A DNA stretch of 64,000 nt from an uncultured Lachnospiraceae bacterium (lineage in GTDB: Bacteria > Bacillota > Clostridia > Lachnospirales > Lachnospiraceae): NCBI GenBank assembly GCA_949948735.1, contig CATLGV010000001.1:124001-188000 (forward strand), given 5' to 3'. The position numbers and the translations under genes are program-made. A model generated the notes under the pieces. The model saw only the letters and a list, made by a program, of their open reading frames with translations, was not told the DNA's origin and did no database searches. Positions 1-10,212 of this stretch are shown in pieces. The stretch's first letter is position 1, and each line of letters starts with the position of its first letter.

Positions 1-1890
1 TCCCGCTTCGGAAGCCGCTTCCGTCTGTACCGTCTCCGGCTCCCGCGTCACTGTGTCTGCTGCCGTCTCTTTTGATACCGCCGCTTTATCGGCCGTACCG
101 TCTGCTGCCGTCTGGGACACCTGAGACAACCCCTGGCTCTTTATCTGCACAACGTCGTACGCATAAATCAGCGTATCTTTATCCACCGTTTTCCCGTTCA
201 CCCTGAACGTCATGTTCTCCATATCCGTTTCGGAATATCCCAGGTATGCAATCAGCTCGCTGTATGTATAATACGGGTAAAAGGAAACCGCGTCCCCCTC
301 CTGTATCAGATAATCCGCATACTGAGGCTGTCCGTTTACCTTAACAGGCTTGGGCAGCTGGAGCTCGCGTCCGTTTACCGTTATAATGATCTTCCCGTTG
401 TAATCAATCAGCTCGGAAATCCGTTCCTGTGCGTCCGCTCCAACCGTTGACTCTTCAATGACAATCACGTCATTTGCCCGTATATTGTGATTGATGTTCA
501 CGCTCTCACCGTTCACATATATATGCGCCCCTTCGCCGTAGGAGCCCTTTTTCACGCGGTTCTTGCCGTTGACTGTATAATGAAGCTCCCTGCCGCGTCT
601 CGGAAACAGACCGTCCTTGGTAAAGGAAGCCTGCATCGCCGCATCCACTACCGCAAGCTTGTTGTTATCGTACAGCTTGATACGTTCCCCGTTAAACGTA
701 ATATAGATAAAATTGTTGTTCTGGTCGTAATAGGTCAGGCATATCCCAATCGGTGTGATAATCGTGGAATCCTTCAGGCATCCCTCAGGGAACTCCACAT
801 CCCGCAGAATTTCTTCTCCGCGCAGCGCCACTCTGCTTGGATCAAGCCCCAGCGCCTCCGCCATTTTTTCAGAAAAACCCTTGATCTTGCCGCCGCCGCC
901 GACTATAAATACCGCGCTCGGCGAGGTGCCTCCGTTTAGCCTGACAATCGCCTCCGCCGTCATCTCCGCCATCTTGTTGATCTGCGGACGGCAGATTTCC
1001 ACAACCTTCTCCGCGGTAATGGTCTGCTCAAGCCCCATAATATCCTCATAGGTGATTTTATCCTGTAAAGTCGTTGCCGTCTTAATCTTTTCCGCCGTCG
1101 CAAAGTCTATCAGGCAGGTTCTTGCAAGCGTCTCGGTAAGCACGTCCCCCGCATGCGGTATCATGCCGTATGCGATGACGCTTCCCTCGTCCGTAATGGA
1201 AATATCCGCAGTCCCCGCTCCGATATCGAGCATCGCAATATTCAGCAGGCGGAACTTCTCCGGTATCGCAACGCGAATCGCCGCAATCGGCTCCAGTGTA
1301 AGATTTACCACCTTCAGTCCGGCAAGATCCACCGCGCTGTACAAGCCGTCCACAACATCGTCCGGAAGAAAGGTGCCAATGATGTCCGCTCCGATGCTTT
1401 TTGCCTTATGATGCTCCGGCTGGCCCATCCATAATCCGTTCAGATAATACCGGACAACGGAATGCCCTACACAGTAAAAGCGAATGTCCGTATCGTTCTC
1501 GGTCTGGAAATCGTTAAACGCTTTCTCAACCCCCATCGAAACAAGCGTGTTCAGGTCCTCCCTGGTGACGCTGCGCTCCTTCTCGAAATTCATATCCACA
1601 TGCACGTCCTTTGTGCGCAGCACACGGCCTGCGGCAGCGATACAGACCTCTTCCAGCGGAAAATCCGTCTTTTTCTGCAATGCATCCCGAATCTCCATCA
1701 GCGTCGCCGCGACTCTGTTAATATCATGTATCTGTCCGTCCAGCATTGCCCTGGTCTTGTGCTCCCGGATTTCCTGGCCGACAACCACGAACCGGTCTCC
1801 GTCCTTGTACCCGATTGTCCCCACGATACTGCGTGTACCGATGTCAAGACCGAATACAAGCTCTTGTCCGTTATTTTCTATCTGACTCAT
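1..1890 (-). CDS. ftsA: FtsA/PilM-like actin-fold cell division ATPase with long C-terminal extension; C-terminus lies beyond the window start
   Basis: Reverse translation from ATG at 1890: MSQIENNGQELVFGLDIGTRSIVGTIGYKDGDRFVVVGQ...; LDIGAGTADISI and VGGGGKIKGF motifs. Absent from the ORF track because it is open at the left edge. Confidence 0.85.
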   Translation of the reverse strand, partial: MSQIENNGQELVFGLDIGTRSIVGTIGYKDGDRFVVVGQEIREHKTRAMLDGQIHDINRVAATLMEIRDALQKKTDFPLEEVCIAAAGRVLRTKDVHVDMNFEKERSVTREDLNTLVSMGVEKAFNDFQTENDTDIRFYCVGHSVVRYYLNGLWMGQPEHHKAKSIGADIIGTFLPDDVVDGLYSAVDLAGLKVVNLTLEPIAAIRVAIPEKFRLLNIAMLDIGAGTADISITDEGSVIAYGMIPHAGDVLTETLARTCLIDFATAEKIKTATTLQDKITYEDIMGLEQTITAEKVVEICRPQINKMAEMTAEAIVRLNGGTSPSAVFIVGGGGKIKGFSEKMAEALGLDPSRVALRGEEILRDVEFPEGCLKDSTIITPIGICLTYYDQNNNFIYITFNGERIKLYDNNKLAVVDAAMQASFTKDGLFPRRGRELHYTVNGKNRVKKGSYGEGAHIYVNGESVNINHNIRANDVIVIEESTVGADAQERISELIDYNGKIIITVNGRELQLPKPVKVNGQPQYADYLIQEGDAVSFYPYYTYSELIAYLGYSETDMENMTFRVNGKTVDKDTLIYAYDVVQIKSQGLSQVSQTAADGTADKAAVSKETAADTVTREPETVQTEAASEAG

Positions 1891-1932
1891 CTTTGTCCTC
1901 CTTCGCCCATCATCCGTAAACCGAACCGGGGT

Positions 1933-2529
1933 TCACTTACCGTTCCCCAAAACTGCCCTGACCTGTTGGTAGGTCTCCGCCAAATCTCCGTTGTTTTGGA
2001 TAACAACACTGCAGTGCTTCCGGAACTGTGCCTCACTTAGCTGTCCGCGCATAATCGCCGCCGCCTTCTCCACACTGTAATGCCGGTCCTGCACAAGACG
2101 CTTCTCCCGCACCTTGGCATCGGCATGGATATACCACAGCTCATCCGCTATCAGGTCATACCGCTCTTCAATCAGAAGCGCCGCTTCTATAAAAAAGAAA
2201 TCAACGGCTCCACGCTCCTGCTCATACCGAATCTGTTCCAGAATATATTTCTTTACCGCCGGGTGGACGATTGCGTTCACCTGCGCCAGAATATGCTTGT
2301 CCGAAAAGACGACATCCGCCATGCGGCGCTTATCGATCGTACCGTCCTCCTTCAAAATATCCCGTCCAAGCAGCGCTACAAGCCTTGCATAGCATTCCTG
2401 TCCCGGCTCCTCCAGCAGATGCGCCGCCTCATCGGCACGAAGCACCCGGCAGCGGTAATGGTCCTCGATATAGGATAGTACCTGTGTCTTTCCTGCCCCG
2501 ACACCGCCGGTAATCCCGATAATTCTCAT
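1933..2529 (-). CDS. coaE: Dephospho-CoA kinase
   Basis: MRIIGITGGVGAGKTQVLSYIEDHY P-loop, LRADEAAH; directly follows polA. Confidence 0.95.
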   Translation of the reverse strand: MRIIGITGGVGAGKTQVLSYIEDHYRCRVLRADEAAHLLEEPGQECYARLVALLGRDILKEDGTIDKRRMADVVFSDKHILAQVNAIVHPAVKKYILEQIRYEQERGAVDFFFIEAALLIEERYDLIADELWYIHADAKVREKRLVQDRHYSVEKAAAIMRGQLSEAQFRKHCSVVIQNNGDLAETYQQVRAVLGNGK

Positions 2530-2538
2530 GGTCGCCTC

Positions 2539-5295
2539 CTACTTTGCCTCATACCAGTCCGTACCGGTATGAAGGTCTATCTCCAGCCGTACCTTCAAAT
2601 CACAGACATTTTTCATTTCCCGTGAAAGGATTTCCCGTACCTGCTCCACTTCATCCGCTCTTGTCTCAACCAAAAGCTCGTCATGGATCTGCAAAATCAG
2701 CTTGGAGCGGAGTCCGCTTTCCTTCAACGCATCGTAAACATTCACCATTGCGTATTTAATGATGTCCGCCGCCGTTCCCTGAATCGGGGAATTCATGGCA
2801 ATACGTTCGCCAAACGAGCGCTGCATGAAATTTGAAGATTTCAGCTCCGGTATGGGCCTTCTCCTGCCAAATAAAGACACACTGCAGCCCTGTTCCTTCG
2901 CATCTGACACCGTTTTGTCCAGAAATGCCTTGATGCCCGGATATGTCTTAAAATATTCGTCGATATACTGCTTTGCCTCCTTGGGCGAAATGCTTAAATC
3001 CTGGCTCAGCCCAAAAGAGCTGATGCCATACACAATGCCAAAGTTTACAGCCTTCGCGTTCCTGCGCTGCAGGTCGGTTACCTCCTCAAAGGGCGTGTGA
3101 AATACCTTGGACGCCGTAATGCGGTGTATATCCTCATCCATCCGATAGGCCTCTATCAGCTGCTCGTCGCCGGACATGTGCGCCAGCACACGAAGCTCTA
3201 TCTGCGAATAATCCGCATCCATAAAGATGCAGCCCTTCTGCGGAATAAAAACCTTCCGGATGCGCCGCCCCAGCTCCATCCGCATCGGGATATTCTGGAG
3301 ATTGGGCTCGGTAGAGCTGAGTCTGCCGGTAGCCGTGATTGTCTGGTTAAAGCTTGTGTGAATCTTGTTCTGCCCGTCAATAAACGCCGCAAGGCCTTCC
3401 GCGTAGGTCGATTTCAGCTTTGTGAGCCCCCGGTATTCGAGAATATCCTTTACAATGGGATGCTCCGCAGCAAGCTTCTCAAGGACATCCGCCGCAGTCG
3501 AATAGCCTGTCTTTGTCTTTTTCCCGCCGGGAAGCTGCAGCTTCTCAAATAAAATCTCACCGAGCTGCTTGGGCGAATTTATGTTAAAGCTCGTTCCCGC
3601 CGCTTTATGAATCGCCTTCTCCAGCTCATCAATCCTTCCCGACAGCGCCTCTCCGTATGCCTTCAGCTCCTCGGGCTTTACCAGAATCCCCTCACGCTCC
3701 ATATCATACAGCACGTAGGACAGCGGCATCTCCAATTCCCGGAAAAGCTTAGCCATACCGCTTTGCTCCAGCTTATCCTGCAGAATCGGCATTGCCCTTT
3801 GCAGCGCATAAACCTCTTTTGCCAGGTAACGCACGCAGTCCTCTCTGCGGCTTTGATAAACGCCGGCCAAATCCGCTTTGCCAAAAAGCTCGCTCCACGT
3901 CTGCAGCGTAACGCCCAGATACTCGCTCGCGATATCCGCCGTTTCGTAGTCGCTTTTCAGCGGATTGAGCAGATACGCCGCAATTTTGCAGTCAAAAAGA
4001 TTTCGGGTTATCCGCTGTGCGGTAAAGGCTTTATCCGCTTCCTCCCAGGCCAGCGTCCCGTAATCCGCCTTTACGTCAAAGCAGGATACGATCAGCTTCT
4101 CCTCCTGAAGAAGCTGCGTAATTTTTTCAGTTATGACTTCTTTAGTCAATTCCTCATCCGCTTCCATTACAAATACACGATTCTGTCCGATCGTCTCCGC
4201 GCTGCTCAGAATGCATGCAAAAGCGTCCTTTGTCTCCTCCAGCTGTAAATACAATTGTCCGCTGGCGGCTGCGCTCAGGCTTCCGCTCTCCTGCCGGTCT
4301 ATATCCATAATGCGCAGCGCCGCCTGTCCTGACCGGCGCACCTGTTCAAAGATCCGTTCCGCCTCCTCGGACGTTTTGACATAGACAAGCTCCAGCGCAT
4401 GATCCAAATCAATGCCCGCGGTCTGACTCTCCTGTTCAAACTTACCCAGAAAGTTCTTGAAGGACAGCTGCTTGAACAGCGTGTATGCCTCCGGCGTAAA
4501 CAGATTGCCAAGCCTTGCCTCTTCCTTTGAAAAATCAATCTCCGCATTTGTTTCTATCGTAGCCAGCACCTTACTCAAATCCGCAAGCTCACGATTCGCT
4601 GCAAGGCTCTCTCGAATACTTTTCTTTGAAATATCATCGAGATGCGCATAAATATTGTCAATGGAACCGTATGCCGCCATCAGCTCCGTCGCCGTCTTTT
4701 CACCGACCTTTGGAACGCCCGGAATATTGTCCGCCGTATCCCCCATCAACGCCTTCAGCTCGATAAACTGCAGGGGCGTTACATGGTAGGCCGCAAGCAC
4801 GTCCTTTGCATAATAATCCTCTATCTCCGTCTTGCCGCCCTTTGTCTTGGGAATGCGGATTTTGATATGCTCCGAAGCAATCTGCAGCAAATCGCGATCC
4901 CCCGATACGATGGCGACCTCCATTCCCGCCTGCTCGGAACGCTTTGCAATTGTCCCCATAATATCGTCTGCCTCAAAGCCGGCTTTTTCTACAGTATTGA
5001 CGCCCATCGCCCGAAGCACTTCCTTGATAACCGGCACCTGCTCCCGAAGCTCGTCCGGCATCGGCCTGCGTGTGCCCTTATATGCCTGATACAGCTTATG
5101 GCGGAAGGTTGGCTCCTTTACATCAAACGCAACCGTCAGATATTCCGGCTGCTCCTCCTCCAGAATTTTAAACAGAATATTCAAAAAGCCATAGACTGCG
5201 TTCGTATGCAGCCCCTTCGCATTCGTCAGTGCCGGAACTCCGTAAAACGCCCTGTTCAGTATGCTATGTCCGTCTATCAATACGATCTTGCTCAT
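2539..5295 (-). CDS. polA: DNA polymerase I
   Basis: 918 aa; N-terminal 5' nuclease domain and polymerase motifs DADYSQIELRVLAH, RRNAKAVNFGIVYGIS, QIHDELLVE. Confidence 0.98.
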   Translation of the reverse strand: MSKIVLIDGHSILNRAFYGVPALTNAKGLHTNAVYGFLNILFKILEEEQPEYLTVAFDVKEPTFRHKLYQAYKGTRRPMPDELREQVPVIKEVLRAMGVNTVEKAGFEADDIMGTIAKRSEQAGMEVAIVSGDRDLLQIASEHIKIRIPKTKGGKTEIEDYYAKDVLAAYHVTPLQFIELKALMGDTADNIPGVPKVGEKTATELMAAYGSIDNIYAHLDDISKKSIRESLAANRELADLSKVLATIETNAEIDFSKEEARLGNLFTPEAYTLFKQLSFKNFLGKFEQESQTAGIDLDHALELVYVKTSEEAERIFEQVRRSGQAALRIMDIDRQESGSLSAAASGQLYLQLEETKDAFACILSSAETIGQNRVFVMEADEELTKEVITEKITQLLQEEKLIVSCFDVKADYGTLAWEEADKAFTAQRITRNLFDCKIAAYLLNPLKSDYETADIASEYLGVTLQTWSELFGKADLAGVYQSRREDCVRYLAKEVYALQRAMPILQDKLEQSGMAKLFRELEMPLSYVLYDMEREGILVKPEELKAYGEALSGRIDELEKAIHKAAGTSFNINSPKQLGEILFEKLQLPGGKKTKTGYSTAADVLEKLAAEHPIVKDILEYRGLTKLKSTYAEGLAAFIDGQNKIHTSFNQTITATGRLSSTEPNLQNIPMRMELGRRIRKVFIPQKGCIFMDADYSQIELRVLAHMSGDEQLIEAYRMDEDIHRITASKVFHTPFEEVTDLQRRNAKAVNFGIVYGISSFGLSQDLSISPKEAKQYIDEYFKTYPGIKAFLDKTVSDAKEQGCSVSLFGRRRPIPELKSSNFMQRSFGERIAMNSPIQGTAADIIKYAMVNVYDALKESGLRSKLILQIHDELLVETRADEVEQVREILSREMKNVCDLKVRLEIDLHTGTDWYEAK

Positions 5296-5609
5296 ACGAT
5301 CTTAACTCCTCCCAGCAGGAATATACAGATAAGTATCAATACAACTAAAAAAAGACCGGTTTTTAGCTGACTATGCATCCTTTTCCTGCTTAAGACGCGG
5401 TTCAGCCTCTCTTCCAGTTCACGTTCCACATCAATATCATCCGCGTTTTCCAGTCTGCTCATGCCTTCCGACAAAAGATACTCTATTGTCAGCTCCTCCA
5501 TACAATCCTTGCAGGAGCATACATGATCGACAAACCTTTTCGCTTCTCCTATATCTAACTCATCCGCAAAGAACGAGCGGATACATTTCTGTGCTTCCTT
5601 ACAGTCCAT
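5292..5609 (-). CDS. Small anti-sigma-factor-like zinc finger (HC2-type) membrane protein
   Basis: MDCKEAQKCIRSFFADELDIGEAKRFVDHVCSCKDC; HxxxCxxC motif and C-terminal TM; overlaps polA start by 4 nt. Confidence 0.7.
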   Translation of the reverse strand: MDCKEAQKCIRSFFADELDIGEAKRFVDHVCSCKDCMEELTIEYLLSEGMSRLENADDIDVERELEERLNRVLSRKRMHSQLKTGLFLVVLILICIFLLGGVKIV

Positions 5610-5700
5610 TCTAATCCCCTGCAGTATGGTTACTGCGAATCAACGTATTCACTTTTCATCATACACTATCTTTTCCAATTTTTAAAGTATTTTTATGGGA

Positions 5701-6699
5701 TTATGAAGTTTTTATATCGGATAAACTGCAGTAATCCGATACCAGCCGGAGTGCAATTTCTTTTGCCGCAGTGCTGGTTACATTCTTATTGTCCGTCTGA
5801 CCGAGATAAACGCAAAAATATATTTTTTGACCGGCATGCTCGGCAAATCCCACGAACCACGCATCTGCGACAACGCCCTCCGCCTTGCCCATTCCGGTTT
5901 TGCCGTATATGGAAATACCCGTATCCTCCTGCGTCTGGGCCAGCATGACCTCCTTTAGCGCCTTTATCGATTCTTCCGAATAAACGGAGGCTTCTCCGAA
6001 AATGCGCTCCAGCACCTGCGTCTGCTCTTTGGGGGATATCGCCAGCGATGATTCAAGCCAGAATCCGGTCAAAGCCCGGTTATTGCTATTCGTATTCAGC
6101 CGGCCCTCCCAGTCGGAAATATCACAATTGCCGTACCCGAGCCTGTCCAGCTCCTCCTGCATCCGTTCCGGCCCGATTTCATCCGCAAGCTCCCTGAAAT
6201 ACCAGACGCAGGATGTGCGGAAGGCTTCTTTAAAGTTAATATCCCTGTTCCATGCTTCATTCCAGAATACTTCACCGCTCCATTGATGTGTGGAAGCATC
6301 CGGCTCTATGTACCCTTCTTCCAGCGCAATCAGCGAGGAAATTATTTTAAATGTTGAACAGGGCGACCTTCTTGTCTCGGCAGGCTTCCTGTTATATACC
6401 GTAAACCGCCCCGCGGACGCATCATACACAACTGCCGCCCCGCAAAAGCCGTCAAAATATGCCGACCAGTCTGTTTCCACGATCTCCGGTTCTGCCGTCG
6501 TTTCAGCGGAAACGGCTTGTGCCGTCGTTTCCGGTTCTTTTCTTTCTTCGCTTTCTGAATGCGCCGTCTCTTCTGTCCGCTCCGGTTCAGAAGGCACAGG
6601 GTTATTCTCCGCGCTGTTTTTCCCACCGCAGCCCGCCAGCATGAGCGCACACAGCATGCTGCAGCCAATCAATTTTATAAAATGATATCGTTTTTTCAT
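5701..6699 (-). CDS. Class D (OXA-like) serine beta-lactamase / penicillin-binding lipoprotein
   Basis: Lipobox LMLAGCGG; STFK, SCV (SxV), YGN and KTG in correct order and spacing. Confidence 0.85.
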   Translation of the reverse strand: MKKRYHFIKLIGCSMLCALMLAGCGGKNSAENNPVPSEPERTEETAHSESEERKEPETTAQAVSAETTAEPEIVETDWSAYFDGFCGAAVVYDASAGRFTVYNRKPAETRRSPCSTFKIISSLIALEEGYIEPDASTHQWSGEVFWNEAWNRDINFKEAFRTSCVWYFRELADEIGPERMQEELDRLGYGNCDISDWEGRLNTNSNNRALTGFWLESSLAISPKEQTQVLERIFGEASVYSEESIKALKEVMLAQTQEDTGISIYGKTGMGKAEGVVADAWFVGFAEHAGQKIYFCVYLGQTDNKNVTSTAAKEIALRLVSDYCSLSDIKTS

Positions 6700-6828
6700 A
6701 AACGTCCTCCGCTTCTATTTTAGACGACTGACAGCATTGTGTAAACCATCTTCTGAGAATTTACGGACAGGCTTAGCCTGCTCAAATTCTTTTCGAACTG
6801 ACACTGCTGTCGCCAATTGATCTCTGCG

Positions 6829-6872
6829 CCAAAAGAATCGGACGCACTCCACATATGCGCCCGATTCTTTAC
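6829..6872 (-). terminator. Candidate terminator hairpin downstream of the 6878..7087 ORF
   Basis: Inverted repeat AAGAATCGG...CCGATTCTT with inner CGCA/TGCG, followed by TTTT on the minus strand. Confidence 0.5.
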
Positions 6873-6877
6873 CGTTT

Positions 6878-7087
6878 TTATATGATGCTGTCGTCACTGA
6901 TACGCTGTATCAAATGCTCCATCTCCGCCTTGCTCTTCACGGTCTTACTCTCCGCAAGAATTTTTTCTTTTTCGTATTCGGTAAGCCTGCCAAAATTTTC
7001 CAATGCCTGCTCGTTCATGGCAAGTCCGAAAGAGAGTCCCAGCGGGAGGCTTGCTGATTGCAGTCCGTCTGAAAAATCCATATACAA
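6878..7087 (-). CDS. Small uncharacterised protein (69 aa)
   Basis: MYMDFSDGLQSASLPLGLSFGLAMNEQALENFGRLTEYEKEKILAESKTVKSKAEMEHLIQRI; protein-like composition, hairpin downstream. Confidence 0.6.
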   Translation of the reverse strand: MYMDFSDGLQSASLPLGLSFGLAMNEQALENFGRLTEYEKEKILAESKTVKSKAEMEHLIQRISDDSII

Positions 7088-7203
7088 TCCTCCATCTTAA
7101 TGTCGGCGCCTGCGGCGTCAAAGCTAATAACAAAACAATTGTTACAAAAGATAGTCTCTCCGTTTTCCGAAAAATTATGTATTTCGACATTTTGCGAAAA
7201 TTT

Positions 7204-8064
7204 TTAATTCTGTTTAGCCCCTTTTCGTTTTAATAGAATTATTGCCAGTATTATAAATACAACATAAGCTGCAATAGAAATACAGGATGCTTCTACCCCA
7301 AAATCACCGCCTGATATCAGGAAAGAATTGGTATCAAGCACATAATTGAATATGGAATTTTCTGACATTTCATTGCTAATATATAAAATGCCGCTTCCCA
7401 TACACATATTCCAAACGCTGTGAATAAATGCATTTGACCATATATTCCCACTCTCATATGTAACCAGCGAAAAGAGGATACCAACAACACTTCCCGCAAT
7501 CACAAGCTGAAGAAAACTCAGCAAATCCATTCCTGTACCGATAACATGAAGCACGCCGAATATTACGGACGGGATAATTATGGCTACCCATTTATTCCAT
7601 CTCATCTCCAATACTTTCATAATAACTCCACGAAATACCGCTTCTTCAACAAATCCAACCGCAAATCCTGTAAATAAAATTGCTCCTGTCAATGCCTTTG
7701 CTAATTGAGCGCTATTCATGGCAGTATTTTCCCAGTGCCCCGGCACAAAAAGAAAACCGATAACAACAAGTGCAGGCATTAAAACCGCAGTCACTGCCCA
7801 AACAGGCTTAATCTTAAACCTTGAAAATCCAAAATCCTCCAATGAATGCTTTAAAAATTTATTACACAACAGCTTCAAGCCCATTAATGTCAATGGGGGA
7901 TATAAAACAGCGGCAATTACATTGCCAATGGCATCCTGCGCTCCTAGCGCAATGATTCCATTCCCCGCAAGCAATGAAACCAGCTGTGCTGCTACCAATA
8001 TCAAAATGGATAATACTATAGCGATAATTGTGCGTTTCGTATCAATTTTTATTGACTTACTCAT
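7204..8064 (-). CDS. CPBP family intramembrane metalloprotease
   Basis: GFVEEAVFRGVIM, FGVLHVIG and multiple TM; start set at MSKSIKID (8064) rather than the ORF-track start 8151. Confidence 0.85.
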   Translation of the reverse strand: MSKSIKIDTKRTIIAIVLSILILVAAQLVSLLAGNGIIALGAQDAIGNVIAAVLYPPLTLMGLKLLCNKFLKHSLEDFGFSRFKIKPVWAVTAVLMPALVVIGFLFVPGHWENTAMNSAQLAKALTGAILFTGFAVGFVEEAVFRGVIMKVLEMRWNKWVAIIIPSVIFGVLHVIGTGMDLLSFLQLVIAGSVVGILFSLVTYESGNIWSNAFIHSVWNMCMGSGILYISNEMSENSIFNYVLDTNSFLISGGDFGVEASCISIAAYVVFIILAIILLKRKGAKQN

Positions 8065-8130
8065 GCCGATTCTCCTTATCAATCCCGATTTGTCCGCTTT
8101 ATTATAGCACTTCATTCTTCGAAATGAAAT

Positions 8131-8173
8131 ACTCGCGTTTGACAAAAGCACATATGCTTGTTAATTGAAGGTA
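8131..8173. repeat. Dispersed palindromic repeat, TTGACAA family
   Basis: Reverse complement TACCTTCAATTAACAAGCATATGTGCTTTTGTCAAACGCGAGTA resembles copies near 24.94 and 40.87 kb. Confidence 0.5.
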
Positions 8174-8235
8174 TGCGGAAGCCAAAAAGCTGCGCTTTTT
8201 GCCTCAATGATTCACGTTATCGCAATTTCCTGCAG

Positions 8236-8280
8236 AATAAAAACAGCGCGAAACCCGAACCATTCGATTCGGCTTCGCGC
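8236..8280 (-). terminator. Rho-independent terminator downstream of tRNA-Leu
   Basis: Minus strand GCGCGAAGCCGAATCGAATGGTTCGGGTTTCGCGC then TGTTTTTATT. Confidence 0.75.
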
Positions 8281-8287
8281 CGTAAGC

Positions 8288-8370
8288 TGCCGGTGGCCGG
8301 ACTTGAACCGGCACGAGGTTGCCCCCGTCAGATTTTGAGTCTGATGCGTCTGCCATTCCGCCACACCGGC
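8288..8370 (-). tRNA. tRNA-Leu (anticodon CAA)
   Basis: GCCGGTG/CACCGGC acceptor stem, TCAGA-CTCAAAA-TCTGA anticodon arm, long variable arm CGGGGGCAACCTCG, GGTTCAAGTCC T-loop. Confidence 0.95.
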
Positions 8371-8498
8371 CTGTGCAACGATAACGTCTGCTACAACAAC
8401 GATAATCTTATCACACATTTCAAAAAATGGCAAGAACTTTTTTAAGTCCCTGCCATTTCGACGGTTTCCTCTTAAAACAGATATCTTGCCGGCTGCGG

Positions 8499-10103
8499 CT
8501 ATCTGCTGTATGTCACAGATATTATCCTCGCACAGCCCCTGCTCCCCTTATTGGCGGAGGCACAAAACACACCGTTTTTAACGCCTACCCAGCGTCCCGG
8601 CACCGCGTTCATCTCGCCCGCCTTCTGGTAACTGCCCCCATCCGTACTGTATTCAAGTGTGACAAGCTCCAGCGGAAAGCCTTTCTCATTGCTGTTCAAA
8701 TCCTGTGTTCCGGTCTGTTTTACGGTATACCGCACATAGATTTCTTTCGTCTGTTCCCAGGCAATTGCCGCAAGCGCAGTCTCGTCCTCTTCCGTCATGT
8801 CCGGCAAAATCTTCCCGTACTTCTGCACACCGTTTACATAATACGGCAACAGCCGGTTCCCCTCTCTTCTAAAGGTAAGAACCCCGTAGCGCATCCCCAT
8901 GGAGATAACGCCCGCCTCGTCCTTATCCTCAAGACCGGACAAATCCATCCTGGTAATGCACGAAAACTCCGGCGCCGGCCACTTCTGCAGCAAAAGATTG
9001 GGCATATCCCCGTAAACGGCATCTTTATATACCGCACTCAGCTGCATGCCGCTTCCCGACAATGCAAACCATTCCGACCGGGGATTGGCATTCCACTGCC
9101 ACTGCAGACCCAACCGGCCTTCCTTGAAGTCATCGGAGGCAGCAGGTTCGCAAATGACAGTATCGATCGGGCCCACATCCGGCTTGCGGTACTCCAAAAC
9201 CGGCTCCCCGTAATCATTGCCGTCCTTTGCAACACCAATTATCGGCCAATCATCCTCGCGCCAGCTCATGGGCTGTAAATGCGTAATGCGCCCTGCCGCA
9301 TACACATCCTGAAAATGCACGAACCAATCCTCTCCTGTGACCGTATCCACCCATGCGCCCTGATGCGGCCCGTTGACCGGGCTCTCCCCCTGCCGCATGA
9401 CCACCTTATACTCGTACGGACCGAATACCTCCCTGGAGCGAAGCACAGTCTGCCAGCCGGTTTTCACGCCGCCGGCCGGCGCAAAAATATAGTACCACCC
9501 GTTTCGCTTGTACATCTTCGGGCCTTCTATCGTGACCTGATCGTTTTCATTTCCGTCAAAAATCTTTACTTCCTCACCAATCAGCCCCATTCCGTCCGGC
9601 TGCATCTCCACCATATGCAGAACGCTCTTGTATCCGATACGACTCTTGGCCACGCCCGCAACAAGGTATGCCCTGCCGTCCTCGTCCCAAAACGGACACG
9701 GATCTATCCATCCTGCGCCGGGTCTGATGTTGACCGGCTCCGACCATTTCCCGAACGGGTCGGTCGCAGTGCTCATATAGATGCCTTCATCCGGCATGGG
9801 AAAGCATACAAAGTATGTACCGGCGTGATACCGAATCGACGGTGCCCAGACGCCGCATCCGTGTATCGGCGCCTGATACCGTGCATTCGGGATTTCATCG
9901 ATAATATAGTTCACAACCTTCCAGTTGACAAGATCCTTTGAATGAAGCAGCGGAAGCCCCGGCGCATTGCAGAAGCTGGATGCAGTCATAAAATAATCTC
10001 CGCCTACACGAATTACATCCGGATCCGAATAATCCGCATAAAGTATCGGATTGCGGTATTTTCCATTGCCCAAATCGGCATTCCATATAGTACCTGATAT
10101 CAT
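8499..10103 (-). CDS. Glycoside hydrolase family 43 (beta-xylosidase/arabinofuranosidase-like)
   Basis: NPILYADYSDPDVIRVGGDYFMTASSF, GWIDPCPFWDEDGRAYLV, IEGPKMYKRNGWYYIFAPAGG. Confidence 0.9.
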   Translation of the reverse strand: MISGTIWNADLGNGKYRNPILYADYSDPDVIRVGGDYFMTASSFCNAPGLPLLHSKDLVNWKVVNYIIDEIPNARYQAPIHGCGVWAPSIRYHAGTYFVCFPMPDEGIYMSTATDPFGKWSEPVNIRPGAGWIDPCPFWDEDGRAYLVAGVAKSRIGYKSVLHMVEMQPDGMGLIGEEVKIFDGNENDQVTIEGPKMYKRNGWYYIFAPAGGVKTGWQTVLRSREVFGPYEYKVVMRQGESPVNGPHQGAWVDTVTGEDWFVHFQDVYAAGRITHLQPMSWREDDWPIIGVAKDGNDYGEPVLEYRKPDVGPIDTVICEPAASDDFKEGRLGLQWQWNANPRSEWFALSGSGMQLSAVYKDAVYGDMPNLLLQKWPAPEFSCITRMDLSGLEDKDEAGVISMGMRYGVLTFRREGNRLLPYYVNGVQKYGKILPDMTEEDETALAAIAWEQTKEIYVRYTVKQTGTQDLNSNEKGFPLELVTLEYSTDGGSYQKAGEMNAVPGRWVGVKNGVFCASANKGSRGCARIISVTYSR

Positions 10104-10212
10104 ATCTTTTCCACCCTTTCTGTTTCATATTTATAATTATGCTCCTATTACGGCCTGCAAGCTTGGCTGCAAAGCACAAGCCTGTAAGCTTGAAGATTTT
10201 CATTTTCAAGCT

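Noticed and set aside
6715-6897. 60-aa minus-strand ORF as a gene fragment
   Set aside because: No recognisable homology by eye; overlaps the hairpin and the downstream small gene region
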